From Nitrospirota bacterium (lineage in GTDB: Bacteria > Nitrospirota > Thermodesulfovibrionia > Thermodesulfovibrionales > UBA6898): a stretch of DNA of 39,766 bases. The stretch's first letter is position 1, and the number at the start of each line of letters is the position of its first letter. The notes beneath the pieces were generated by a model. That model saw only the letters and a program-made list of their open reading frames with translations, did not search any database and was not told where the DNA came from. The stretch is from assembly GCA_016215155.1 (NCBI GenBank), contig JACRLQ010000048.1, positions 1 to 39,766 of the forward strand, written 5' to 3'. Below are positions 15,907-24,339 of the stretch, in pieces. A program made the translations under genes and the position numbers.

Positions 15907-17010
15907 TTACCCGCGTTTTACCTTGGAATAAATCGCTCTGAATTTCCTGTAGATCTCCTCCGGAGTAAATACAACGCCGCCGGGTCTTCCGTAAAAAAAG
16001 ACCTCCGCCTTTCCGTTTACGGCGAGCCTCACATCTTCAACCATCTGTCCGGCGTTCATTTCCGCTACCACGAATGCCGGTCCTTTGGCGGCCAGCCTGG
16101 AAATCTGCTTTTCAGGGAAAGGGAAGAGGGTGACCGGCCTGAACAGTCCGATCTTTCGTCCCTCACTCCTTAAATCCCTGACCGCGGAAAGGGCAATTCT
16201 CGCTGCTATGCCAAAAGCTACAACTACAAGCTCGGCATCGTCAAGAAAAAAAGTGTCGTAGAGGACTTCCTGCTTCTTCATAAGTGCGTATTTTTCGATT
16301 AGCTTTAAGTTCAGGGCCTCCAGCTCTCCAGGGCCCATGCATAATGATTTTATGACCCTGGGTTTTCTGTTTTTACAGCCGTCCAGCACCCAATCCTTTG
16401 CCGGTAAAGCGGGCGCCCGGTAAGGAGTTTGATAAAACGGCTCCATCATCTGCCCCAGAACACCGTCGCCAAGAATAATTGCAGGCGTCCTGTACTGGTC
16501 GGCCTTGTCGAAGGCCAGCATGGTAAGGTCCCACATCTCCTGAAGGTTATAGGGTGAGTACACGATGCATCTGTAATCTCCGTGCCCGCCGCCTTTTACC
16601 GCCTGGAAATAATCCCCCTGGCTTGCCGTTATGTTTCCAAGACCGGGGCCGCCCCTCTGAATATTGACTATGACAGCCGGAAGTTCGGCCGCCGAAAGAA
16701 AGGATATCGCTTCCTGCATCAGGCTTATACCGGGGCTGCTTGAGGACGTCATGGCCCTTGCGCCGGCAGCGGAGGCGCCATATACCATATTTATGGAGGC
16801 TATCTCGCTTTCCGCCTGGATAAACACCCCGTTTACTTCCGGCATCCGTCGCGACATATATTCGGGCACTTCATTCTGGGGCGTTATGGGATAGCCGGCA
16901 TAAAATCTGCAGCCTGCCCGAACAGCGGCCTCGGCGATTACTTCGTTGCCTTTCATGTGAATGAGTTTATTGACGGCAAGCCCCGCGCGGGGCACTGATG
17001 ACCTGGACAT
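15907..17010 (-). CDS. vorB: 2-oxoacid:ferredoxin oxidoreductase, alpha subunit (VorB-like)
   Basis: This 367-residue alpha subunit contains the pyrimidine-binding domain of a thiamine-dependent 2-oxoacid:ferredoxin oxidoreductase. MKGNEVIAEAAVRAG and YAGYPITPQNEVPEYM are characteristic, then AESEIASINMVYGASAAGARAMTSSSSPGISLMQE, and FGIAARIA in the second domain. The pattern is closest to the VorB/KorA group, so branched 2-oxoacids or 2-oxoglutarate are likely substrates. The natural start may be the internal Met19 (MKGNEV). No beta, gamma or ferredoxin subunit is adjacent. Beta and gamma genes occur at 30395-31707, so the complex is probably split over two sites. Confidence 0.9.
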   Translation of the reverse strand: MSRSSVPRAGLAVNKLIHMKGNEVIAEAAVRAGCRFYAGYPITPQNEVPEYMSRRMPEVNGVFIQAESEIASINMVYGASAAGARAMTSSSSPGISLMQEAISFLSAAELPAVIVNIQRGGPGLGNITASQGDYFQAVKGGGHGDYRCIVYSPYNLQEMWDLTMLAFDKADQYRTPAIILGDGVLGQMMEPFYQTPYRAPALPAKDWVLDGCKNRKPRVIKSLCMGPGELEALNLKLIEKYALMKKQEVLYDTFFLDDAELVVVAFGIAARIALSAVRDLRSEGRKIGLFRPVTLFPFPEKQISRLAAKGPAFVVAEMNAGQMVEDVRLAVNGKAEVFFYGRPGGVVFTPEEIYRKFRAIYSKVKRG

Positions 17011-17056
17011 AGTTGGATATCATTATAACACAGGTCGTTACTCTGACCGAAAACGA

Positions 17057-17085
17057 TTGATTTTTTACGGCCTAATTGGTATTGT
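17057..17085 (+). promoter_or_regulatory. Candidate sigma-70 promoter for rimP-nusA-recG
   Basis: TTGATT (17057-17062) and TATTGT (17080-17085) are separated by 17 bases, in the gap divergent from vorB. A start near 17092 would give a short leader holding the hairpin at 17108-17131. Confidence 0.5.
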
Positions 17086-17107
17086 ATATGTACATTGAAG
17101 TACTTTT

Positions 17108-17137
17108 AAAGAGTGGGCGTCCCCACTCTTTTGTTTT
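17108..17137 (+). promoter_or_regulatory. Leader hairpin/attenuator before rimP
   Basis: AAAGAGTGGG pairs with CCCACTCTTT around a CGTC loop, followed by TTTGTTTT. It has the form of an intrinsic terminator placed between the promoter and the rimP start at 17140, which suggests attenuation of the operon. It also occupies the place where a ribosome-binding site would be. Confidence 0.65.
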
Positions 17138-17139
17138 AT

Positions 17140-17601
17140 ATGTCAGGGATAAAGTCTAGGATAAGCGATCTGGCCACGTCCGTAGCGGCGGAATATGGCG
17201 TAAGCGTTGTCGATGTCGAACTGGCCGGCAGCGCACGACGGACCGTGGTGCGCGTATTCCTCGACAAGGCAGGCGGTGTCACCCTTGAGGACTGCGCCAA
17301 TTTCAGCAGGGCCCTGTCGGCGTTGCTTGACGTTGAAGACTTTATAAAGACCGCCTATGTGCTTGAGGTCTCATCGCCCGGGCTTGACAGGCCTTTGCGC
17401 AGCATGGAGGATTTTGCCATGAATAAGGGTAAACTCGCAAGGGTCGTGGTGAGGGAGCAGATCGGCGGACAGAATTTTGTCATAGGGAGGATCTCGGACG
17501 CAGGGGGAAATACGGTAAGACTGGTTGTAGAGCATAGCAAAGAGGTTATTATACCTTTTGATCAAATCTCGAAGGCACGTCTGGAGATAGAAATAAAATG
17601 A
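17140..17601 (+). CDS. rimP: Ribosome maturation factor RimP
   Basis: RimP helps assemble the 30S subunit. From ATG 17140 the protein has 153 residues, starting MSGIKSRISDLATSVAAEYG. The motif VLEVSSPGLDRPL near residue 80 is the family hallmark, and the C-terminal SH3-like domain follows. An upstream in-frame GTG at 17113 lies inside the leader hairpin and is unlikely to be used. No ribosome-binding site precedes the ATG. It overlaps nusA by four bases (ATGA), the usual rimP-nusA coupling. Confidence 0.95.
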   Translation: MSGIKSRISDLATSVAAEYGVSVVDVELAGSARRTVVRVFLDKAGGVTLEDCANFSRALSALLDVEDFIKTAYVLEVSSPGLDRPLRSMEDFAMNKGKLARVVVREQIGGQNFVIGRISDAGGNTVRLVVEHSKEVIIPFDQISKARLEIEIK

Positions 17602-18719
17602 CCAAAGAACTGTGTAATGTCATAGATCAGATCAGCAGGGAAAAAGGTATATCCAGGGAGATACTGATAGAGGCCCTTGAGTCCGCGCTCCTGTCCGCGG
17701 TCCGGAAGAAATATGGCGGCAGGTCCAACATCTTTCTGAGCATCGACCGTCAGAAATGCAATATAAAGCTGTATGAGACCAAGACCGTGGTTGCGGCGGT
17801 ACAGGTCCCTTTTGAGGAGATTTCGGTAAAGGACGCGAAGGCCATCGACCCGCAAAAAAACGAGGGTGACACCGTGGAGTTTCCGCTCGATCTGCACGAC
17901 CTGGGCAGGATCGCCGCCCAGACAGCCAAACAGGTAATATTCCAGCGTGTGCGCGAGGCCGAGCGCGATGTTATTTTTAACGATTTCAAGGACAAAACCG
18001 GACAGATCGTCAGCGGCGTCATCATGAGGAGGGAAAAAGGTTTTTATTATCTGAACCTCGGCAAGGCGGAAGCGGTCCTGCCGATTAAAGAGACCCTGCC
18101 GAGTGAAAACCTCAAGCGCGGAGACACGGTAAAGGCCATTATTGATGATGTGCGGATTACAGCCAAGGGACCTGAAATAAGCGTATCCCGGACATCCCCT
18201 TTATTCGTTGCCGGCCTTTTCAGGATGGAGGTCCCGGAGATCAATGAGGGGCTTGTGCTGATAAAAAATATAGTGCGCGAGCCGGGAGAACGGACCAAAA
18301 TAGCGGTTTATTCGAAAGATAATGCCATCGACCCTGTAGGGTCGTGCGTAGGGATGAAAGGCACCAGGGTCCAGACGATCGTAAGGGAATTAAGGGGTGA
18401 ACGGATAGATATCATACCCTGGACGGACGACCCCAGGATGCTCATCGCCAGGGCGCTGAGCCCGGCCGCGATCGATAAAATTGGCATAAATGAGGACGGA
18501 AAGACCGCCATGGTCGTTGTCAACGACCAGCAGTTGTCTTTGGCCATAGGCAAGAAGGGACAGAACGTGAGGCTGGCTATGAAGCTCACCGGCTGGGACA
18601 TCGATATCATCAGCGACACGGAATATTCGAAGATCAGGATGGAAGAGACCGACAAGGCCCTCGAAAGCAGCCTGAAGAAAGAGAACCAGAAAAAAGATAT
18701 CCTCCCTGTTGATGGATAG
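17598..18719 (+). CDS. nusA: Transcription factor NusA
   Basis: This 373-residue elongation/termination factor binds RNA polymerase and nascent RNA. An N-terminal polymerase-binding domain (about 1-125) is followed by an S1 domain (GQIVSGVIMRREKGFYYLNLG) and two KH domains. The KH1 hallmark is DPVGSCVGMKGTRVQTI; KH2 has LAIGKKGQNVRLA. The C-terminal acidic repeats of E. coli NusA are absent, which is common outside gammaproteobacteria. It follows rimP with a four-base overlap. The next gene is recG, not infB. Confidence 0.97.
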   Translation: MTKELCNVIDQISREKGISREILIEALESALLSAVRKKYGGRSNIFLSIDRQKCNIKLYETKTVVAAVQVPFEEISVKDAKAIDPQKNEGDTVEFPLDLHDLGRIAAQTAKQVIFQRVREAERDVIFNDFKDKTGQIVSGVIMRREKGFYYLNLGKAEAVLPIKETLPSENLKRGDTVKAIIDDVRITAKGPEISVSRTSPLFVAGLFRMEVPEINEGLVLIKNIVREPGERTKIAVYSKDNAIDPVGSCVGMKGTRVQTIVRELRGERIDIIPWTDDPRMLIARALSPAAIDKIGINEDGKTAMVVVNDQQLSLAIGKKGQNVRLAMKLTGWDIDIISDTEYSKIRMEETDKALESSLKKENQKKDILPVDG

Positions 18720-20811
18720 TCGTGTATTAGACTCCCCTGTACAGGACATCAAAGGCATCGGCCCTCAACGGGCCCGGGCGTTTGAAAAAATCGGCATTAA
18801 ATCCATTCGTGACGCCTTTTATTACCTTCCTTTCAGATACGAAGACAGAACCAGTTTAAGTAATATCTCCTCCCTTGTTCCAGGTGATCACCTTACAGTC
18901 AGAGGCCGGATCATCTCGTCTGATATAAGATATTTTAAAGACCGGCGCGGCGGGCGCCTGAGGCGCTTTGAGCTGACCGTGGGCGACGGCTCCGGTTCCC
19001 TGAGGGCGGTCTGGTTTAACCAGCCATATCTGAGCAGACTCTTCAGGGTCGGCCAGGAGGTCATCCTAAGCGGCAGGCTGCAGACGGACGGACGTCCCGC
19101 GCCAGGCCTGGAAATGCCGCACCCTGAATTCGAAGTCATCTCTGATGGGCGCGACTCCTTTATTCATGTCGGCAGGGTTGTGCCGGTTTACAGGGTCACA
19201 GAGGGCATAACACAGAGACAGTTCAGAAAAATAATGTTCGAAATAGTCGGCAGTTTTGCATCAGAAGTTGTCGACCCCATGCCTCCTGAACTGATAAGCA
19301 AACTGGACCTGTCAGGGTTGGGGGAGAGCTTGGCTGAACTTCATTTCCCGTCGGACAGGGCTTTCCTGGGGCCCCTTAACTCAAAAAGCAGCCGGTATCA
19401 CAGACGCCTTTATTTCGACGACCTTTTTTATCTTGAACTCGGAATGGGTAAGATCAAAAAAAACAGCACAGACTCGAAGGGCATATCTTTTGTCTGCCGG
19501 GGCGGCCTGAAAAACCGGTTCCTGGACACTCTTCCGTATCGACTTACCGGCGCCCAGCAGAAAGTTGTCGGGGAAATCATGTCTGACATGTCAAAATCCG
19601 TCCCCATGCAGCGCCTGATACAAGGAGACGTTGGCTGCGGGAAGACAGTGGTAGCGTTCATCGCGGTCCTCAACGCTATCGAATGCGGCTATCAGGCTGT
19701 TCTGATGGCGCCCACCGAAGTCCTTGCCGAACAGCATTTTCTGACGATCAGGGAGCTTTCCGCTGAGTTGGGGATCGAAATTGAGCTGCTGACAGGGAGC
19801 AATAAAAAGAGACGGCTCGACCTGATAGAATCGGGAACGATTGACCTTGTCATCGGCACTCACGCGCTGCTTCAGGAGTCGGTCAGATTCAGACGCCTGG
19901 GGTTTGTCGTTATCGATGAGCAACATAAATTCGGCGTCCGGCAAAGGGCCCTGCTAAGGGGAAAGGGTGTGAATCCTGATGTGCTGGTCATGACCGCCAC
20001 TCCTATCCCGAGGTCTCTCGCCCTCACGATTTTTGCGGACCTGGACTGTTCCGTGATAGATGAACTTCCGCCGGGGCGGACGCCGGCCAGGACCCTGCTG
20101 TTTGAGTCGGGACAAAAGACGGAGATATTCGGTATCCTGAAAGATGAGGTGGCAATGGGCAGGCAGGCTTATATCGTTTACCCGGCGATCGAAGAATCCG
20201 AGGATACGGACCTTAAGACCGCCGTAAAAGGCAAAGAAATTTTCGAGAAAATATTCCCTGAATATACCTTCGGCCTCCTGCACGGGAAGATGCCGGCCTC
20301 CGAAAAGGAACACGTAATGGCCCTTTTTAAAAAAAAGGAGATCGACATTTTGATCAGTACGACCGTCATTGAAGTCGGTCTTGACGTTCCAAACGCTTCG
20401 GTAATGATAGTCGTCCATGCCGAAAGGTTCGGTCTTGCCCAGCTTCACCAGTTGAGGGGACGCATCGGAAGGGGGCCTGGAAGCTCATTCTGTCTTCTGG
20501 TAATCTATGAACCTGTCGGTGAAGACGCCAGGAGAAGACTCGAAATAATCGTTAAATCGTCTGACGGCTTCCGGATAGCGGAAGAAGACCTGGACATCAG
20601 GGGTCCGGGGGATTTTTTTGGGGCGAGACAGGCAGGCTTGCCAGATATGAGAGTTGTTGATATGCTAAAGGATATTGAAATGATAAAAACGGCCCGGAAA
20701 GAAGCGGAGGCCCTGATGGAGCGCGACCCGGAACTCCGACGGAGTCCGCTTTTGAGGCAGTCGGTGAGCGCATTCTGGAGCGGAAAAACAGAGCTCTTCA
20801 AAACCGGTTAA
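18712..20811 (+). CDS. recG: ATP-dependent DNA helicase RecG
   Basis: This 699-residue fork-reversal helicase has an N-terminal wedge/OB domain (about 1-230; KGIGPQRARAFEKIGI, LTVRGRI). The helicase core follows with Walker A GDVGCGKT near residue 305, DEQH in VIDEQHKFGVRQR near 402, and MTATPIPRSLALT. Later motifs include TTVIEVGLDVPNASVMI and QLRGRIGRG. The start is ATG 18712, inside the end of nusA; TTG 18709 is the alternative. The length is close to the usual 690-700. Its place directly after nusA is unusual. Confidence 0.96.
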   Translation: MDSRVLDSPVQDIKGIGPQRARAFEKIGIKSIRDAFYYLPFRYEDRTSLSNISSLVPGDHLTVRGRIISSDIRYFKDRRGGRLRRFELTVGDGSGSLRAVWFNQPYLSRLFRVGQEVILSGRLQTDGRPAPGLEMPHPEFEVISDGRDSFIHVGRVVPVYRVTEGITQRQFRKIMFEIVGSFASEVVDPMPPELISKLDLSGLGESLAELHFPSDRAFLGPLNSKSSRYHRRLYFDDLFYLELGMGKIKKNSTDSKGISFVCRGGLKNRFLDTLPYRLTGAQQKVVGEIMSDMSKSVPMQRLIQGDVGCGKTVVAFIAVLNAIECGYQAVLMAPTEVLAEQHFLTIRELSAELGIEIELLTGSNKKRRLDLIESGTIDLVIGTHALLQESVRFRRLGFVVIDEQHKFGVRQRALLRGKGVNPDVLVMTATPIPRSLALTIFADLDCSVIDELPPGRTPARTLLFESGQKTEIFGILKDEVAMGRQAYIVYPAIEESEDTDLKTAVKGKEIFEKIFPEYTFGLLHGKMPASEKEHVMALFKKKEIDILISTTVIEVGLDVPNASVMIVVHAERFGLAQLHQLRGRIGRGPGSSFCLLVIYEPVGEDARRRLEIIVKSSDGFRIAEEDLDIRGPGDFFGARQAGLPDMRVVDMLKDIEMIKTARKEAEALMERDPELRRSPLLRQSVSAFWSGKTELFKTG

Positions 20812-20820
20812 GGAGGCAGG

Positions 20821-21135
20821 ATGATTAAAGAGATCAGAAATGATTTCCTGAGGGGGATCGAAAGATTAAAATGGTTCTCACGGATACTGTCTTTCAGGCT
20901 TAAAATCGAGATTGCAATAATCAAACTCATGTACAGGTCCCACGATATGGGCCGGAAGAAGGACGATAAGCTCATTGTCATCGGAAGAAGGGTCTATGAG
21001 TTGAGGGAAACGCCGGATAAAAACGTAATGAAGGACAGGGTGGTCACGGAAAGCATTTCCGAAATCGAGATGCTCGAAAAGGAGATCCTGGACCTCAACC
21101 ACAAGATCTCGGAACTGAGCGGGGCCGGTCTTTAG
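20821..21135 (+). CDS. Conserved-looking hypothetical protein, helical
   Basis: This 104-residue protein of unknown family has a strong ribosome-binding site (AAGGAGG) just before ATG 20821. It is rich in Lys, Arg, Glu and Ile. A C-terminal heptad-like region (ISEIEMLEKEILDLNHKISE, about residues 78-98) suggests a coiled coil. No membrane segment, signal peptide or catalytic motif is visible. It starts 9 bp after recG and its stop overlaps the GTG of pilD, so it is cotranscribed. A structural or partner-binding role is only a guess. Confidence 0.7.
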   Translation: MIKEIRNDFLRGIERLKWFSRILSFRLKIEIAIIKLMYRSHDMGRKKDDKLIVIGRRVYELRETPDKNVMKDRVVTESISEIEMLEKEILDLNHKISELSGAGL

Positions 21136-21908
21136 TGACTTTATATCTGCTGGTCTTTGTCTTTGGTTCTTTAATCGGGTCTTTTCTGAACGTCTGTATT
21201 TACAGGATGCCGCGAGGGTTGTCAATTGTCTCACCGCCGTCACATTGTCCGTCGTGCGGCGCCCCGGTGAGACCCTGGGACAACATCCCGATTTTTAGCT
21301 ACGTGGTCCTTGGGGGCAGATGCAGAAAATGCGGGGAAAAGATATCCGCCCGTTACCCGCTTGTCGAGGCCTTAAACGGGTTCCTGTACGCGGCCTTACT
21401 CTGGAGGTACGGCATCGGACTGAGCTTTCCTCTTTACGCCTGCTTCGTGTCTTCACTCGTCGTCATAACCTTTATAGATCTCGATTTTCAGATCATACCG
21501 GACAGAATTACACTGCCTGGAATACCTCTGGGTATTATTGCCGGATCATTTCTGCTGCCCGATCCGTTTATGAGGGCGGAGCAGCTTGGCCTTGTTCCGT
21601 CGTTGATCGGCTTTGCGGCGGGAGGCGGGTTTTTCTATCTGGTTGCCGTACTGAGCAGGGGCGGTATGGGCGGGGGTGATATCAAGCTCATGGCGATGGT
21701 CGGAGGACTGATGGGGTGGAAGTCGGTTTTATTGACGACGTTTGCGGGGAGCCTGACCGGTTCGCTGCTCGGCATATTCCTCATGATTTTCAGGGGGAAG
21801 GGCAGAAAATCTAAAATACCTTTCGGGCCTTTTCTTGCGCTCGGGGCATTGGTGACCCTTTTTTTCGGTCAGGAGATCCTGATATGGTATCTGTATTCCC
21901 ACCAGTGA
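21135..21908 (+). CDS. pilD: Type IV prepilin peptidase / N-methyltransferase
   Basis: This 257-residue polytopic inner-membrane aspartyl protease cleaves and methylates type IV pilin-like precursors. The cytoplasmic loop has the zinc cysteines of the methylase part (Cys38, Cys41, Cys63, Cys66). The protease aspartates lie in FIDLDFQIIPD near 115 and GGGDIKLMAM at 182. About seven or eight membrane helices are visible. It starts at GTG 21135, overlapping the previous stop. No pilin genes are nearby, as is common for this gene. Confidence 0.96.
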   Translation: MTLYLLVFVFGSLIGSFLNVCIYRMPRGLSIVSPPSHCPSCGAPVRPWDNIPIFSYVVLGGRCRKCGEKISARYPLVEALNGFLYAALLWRYGIGLSFPLYACFVSSLVVITFIDLDFQIIPDRITLPGIPLGIIAGSFLLPDPFMRAEQLGLVPSLIGFAAGGGFFYLVAVLSRGGMGGGDIKLMAMVGGLMGWKSVLLTTFAGSLTGSLLGIFLMIFRGKGRKSKIPFGPFLALGALVTLFFGQEILIWYLYSHQ

Positions 21909-21926
21909 GATGACCGGCTGACCCGC

Positions 21927-23168
21927 GTGCCACAGGCTGCCCTGACATATTTAGCCCTTTCCCTGGTTTTCATCGTCATATTGCTTTTTTATGTAAACCG
22001 TGTCGTGAGCAGACTGAAAAAAAGTGACGACGATATGAAGAAAGATACGACAGAGGTAGGCTTCGTGGTCGACACCTTCCATGACCTGGTCAATACCCTC
22101 AAAGAAAAGGAACGCGAACTCGAGACACTCAAAAAGAAGGCCGAGGAGCGCGCCTCCGCGATAGAAACCTATAACGAAGATATTCTCCAGAGCGTCCCCA
22201 GCGGCGTGGTAAGTTTCGACGAGGGACTCACTATCACCAAAATGAACTCCGCCGCGGAAAAAATACTCGGGATCAGGGAAATTGAATGCGTCGGAAAGCC
22301 ATATTATGAGCATATCAACAGCCCTCTGACCGAGTATATAAGAGGCGGAGCCAATACCGGCAGGACCGAAACCTCTTACCTTACAGGTTCCGGTAAACGC
22401 ATCTGGCTGGGTCTTAACATTTCTCCGTTGAAAGACAGTTCCGGAAAGACGATAGGCCGGATACTAGTATTTACAGACCTCACGGAACTCAAGGCCTACC
22501 AGACCCGGACGGAACTGAGGGAAAGGCTGTCGAACCTTGGTGAGATGTCCGCGGGCATAGCCCATGAACTCAGAAACCCAATGGCCGTCATCTCCGGCTA
22601 TACGAAGATATTATCAAAGAAAATCGATGTTTCATTGCTTTCGGCCGTCGAGGCCATATCGAAAGAGATAGCTGTTATGGACAGGATAATAACCGACTTT
22701 CTCGCATTCGCAAAACCTGATGAATTGGTGCCGGCACGGGTCGATATTGCGGGGCTCGTCAGGGAATGTATTGATTCAACTGTCGGTCATGGTCCGATCA
22801 AAGTCGTCGCCGAGATCGATGCCGTGCCGCCGGTCACTGCCGATGAGGTGCTTATCAGGCAGTCGATATGCAATCTTCTGGGTAACGCAGTCGACTCAAT
22901 GAAGGATGGCGGGGTCCTTACCGTAAAGGTCCGGCTTCAGGACACTCTCCTGATCTCGGTATCCGACACGGGCCACGGCATCCCCGGCGGCATTGCGGAC
23001 AAAATATACCTGCCCTTTTTTACAACCAAGGAAAGGGGCACTGGACTCGGTCTGTCCATCGTCCATAAAGTAGTGGTTTCGCACGGAGGAAGTATAAGCC
23101 TTTCAACCGGTGATACGGGCAGTACGTTTACGATAAGCCTGCCCAAAAGCCTGATTGTTTCGGTGTGA
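21927..23168 (+). CDS. PAS-domain sensor histidine kinase (NtrB-like)
   Basis: This 413-residue kinase has one N-terminal membrane helix (about 5-22) and a coiled linker (about 25-80). A PAS domain follows (about 85-190, SVPSGVVSFDEGLTITKMNS), then the phosphoacceptor helix AGIAHELRNPMAVISGY with His213. The ATPase domain has NLLGNAVDSM, SDTGHGIPGG and TKERGTGLGLSIV. The layout resembles NtrB/ZraS-type kinases that act on sigma-54 activators. No response regulator is adjacent, so it is an orphan here. GTG 21927 is the start. A LysR gene lies opposite downstream. Confidence 0.93.
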   Translation: MPQAALTYLALSLVFIVILLFYVNRVVSRLKKSDDDMKKDTTEVGFVVDTFHDLVNTLKEKERELETLKKKAEERASAIETYNEDILQSVPSGVVSFDEGLTITKMNSAAEKILGIREIECVGKPYYEHINSPLTEYIRGGANTGRTETSYLTGSGKRIWLGLNISPLKDSSGKTIGRILVFTDLTELKAYQTRTELRERLSNLGEMSAGIAHELRNPMAVISGYTKILSKKIDVSLLSAVEAISKEIAVMDRIITDFLAFAKPDELVPARVDIAGLVRECIDSTVGHGPIKVVAEIDAVPPVTADEVLIRQSICNLLGNAVDSMKDGGVLTVKVRLQDTLLISVSDTGHGIPGGIADKIYLPFFTTKERGTGLGLSIVHKVVVSHGGSISLSTGDTGSTFTISLPKSLIVSV

Positions 23169-23222
23169 TCACGTTTTGTCGGTAAAAAAGGCGGTTATTC
23201 GCGCATTGCGGCGAAGAAATGA

Positions 23223-24134
23223 TCATGTTTTCCGGGAAAAAGTGTCATAGGGATACTTTTTTAGAAAAATAAGAAACTCCTCCATGACATGGGAAAGATG
23301 CTTTCTGGCGGGAATCAGCAGGGAAAGGTCTCTCTGGATATTCCCTTCCCTGAAGGTCAGAAGCTTCAGACGTCCGTCCGCAGCCTCCCTCAGCACGGCC
23401 CATTTCGAGACAATCGAGACCCCGATGCCGGCCTCCACCGCTTCCTTTATCGAGGCCGTGCTGCCCAGTACCAGGGCAATATGCATGTCATGGATGCTGA
23501 TCCCATGGGCGGAAAAATACTCCTCGATCTGCTGCCTGGTCCCGGATCCTTCTTCCCTGAGAATGAAGGGTTCCTTTAAAATATCCAGGATCGAGACATT
23601 CTTCTTCTTTGCCCAGGGATGCTCACGGGAAACAATAAGCATCAGTTCATCCGACATTACTTTTTCTCTCTTCATTTTTCCGCCCATGCACTCTCCTGCC
23701 ACCAGCCCGAAATCTACAAAGCCGGACATCAGAAGTTCCTCAATCCTTTTCGTATTTCCAACCATCATGCTGATCTTTACTTTAGGATGCTCTTTTTTGA
23801 AGGCGATAATGACCCGGGGAAGAACATGGTTACCGACAGACGTGCTCGCGCCGATGGTAAATCCGCCCTTGAGGGCGCCTGATATCTTCCTCATATCTTT
23901 TTCAATCTCGTTATAATGCTCAAGAATATGTTTAGCGTGATGGTAGAGGATTTCCCCGGCCTGGGTTAATTTGATTTTCCCCCCCGATCTGTCGAAGAGC
24001 TTTGTCTCGAAGAATTCCTCGAGCGCCAGTATCTGGAGACTGACCGCCGGCTGGGTAAGGTGGACAATCTTCGAAGTATTCGAGAAACTTCGTGTCTCGG
24101 CCACCGCGCAAAATAGTTTTAGTTTAATGTCCAT
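23223..24134 (-). CDS. LysR-family transcriptional regulator
   Basis: This 303-residue regulator has an N-terminal winged helix-turn-helix (residues 1-60; FCAVAETRSFSNTSKIVHLT, then QPAVSLQI). A CysB/CbbR-like effector domain follows (GASTSVGNHVLPRVIIAFKK onward). The effector is unknown. It is transcribed away from the carboxylase pair at 24332-27885. A perfect inverted repeat with T-N11-A form lies 19 bp upstream of its start, the usual autoregulatory LysR box. It probably controls the carboxylase and carbonic anhydrase genes, by analogy with CbbR-type carbon regulators. Confidence 0.93.
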   Translation of the reverse strand: MDIKLKLFCAVAETRSFSNTSKIVHLTQPAVSLQILALEEFFETKLFDRSGGKIKLTQAGEILYHHAKHILEHYNEIEKDMRKISGALKGGFTIGASTSVGNHVLPRVIIAFKKEHPKVKISMMVGNTKRIEELLMSGFVDFGLVAGECMGGKMKREKVMSDELMLIVSREHPWAKKKNVSILDILKEPFILREEGSGTRQQIEEYFSAHGISIHDMHIALVLGSTASIKEAVEAGIGVSIVSKWAVLREAADGRLKLLTFREGNIQRDLSLLIPARKHLSHVMEEFLIFLKKYPYDTFSRKT

Positions 24135-24152
24135 GATAATAGAATAACATAG

Positions 24153-24177
24153 GGCCTATTAAATTTGACTATAGGCC
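24153..24177. promoter_or_regulatory. LysR box (T-N11-A inverted repeat)
   Basis: GGCCTAT (24153-24159) and ATAGGCC (24171-24177) are perfect inverted arms with an 11-base spacer, giving T-N11-A. A further partial half-site (AAGGGCC) follows at 24181-24187. This is the region between the divergent LysR and carboxylase genes. A short palindrome ATACTATG/CATAGTAT region (about 24216-24229) further downstream may include the carboxylase -10 region. Confidence 0.7.
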
Positions 24178-24252
24178 GATAAGGGCCGTGATTTATAAGA
24201 CGCGCCTCACGTAAACTATACATAGTATAAACAATAAAAAGAGGAGTAGCAC

Positions 24253-24339
24253 ATGTTAAAACGACATCTTCCGGCGACCGGTCCTGCCCCCGCAGGCGCC
24301 GTTGATGCCATGGCGCGGGCGGTTTTTTTCCATGAATGA
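24253..24339 (+). CDS. Short leader ORF coupled to the carboxylase
   Basis: A 28-codon frame starts at ATG 24253 after a strong GAGGAG (24241-24246). It ends at TGA 24337-24339, overlapping the carboxylase start (ATG 24332) by 8 bases. The peptide MLKRHLPATGPAPAGAV... resembles nothing I know. The carboxylase ATG itself has only a T-run upstream, so translation probably reaches it through this leader. An attenuation role is possible; there is no codon run that names an amino acid. Confidence 0.5.
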   Translation: MLKRHLPATGPAPAGAVDAMARAVFFHE

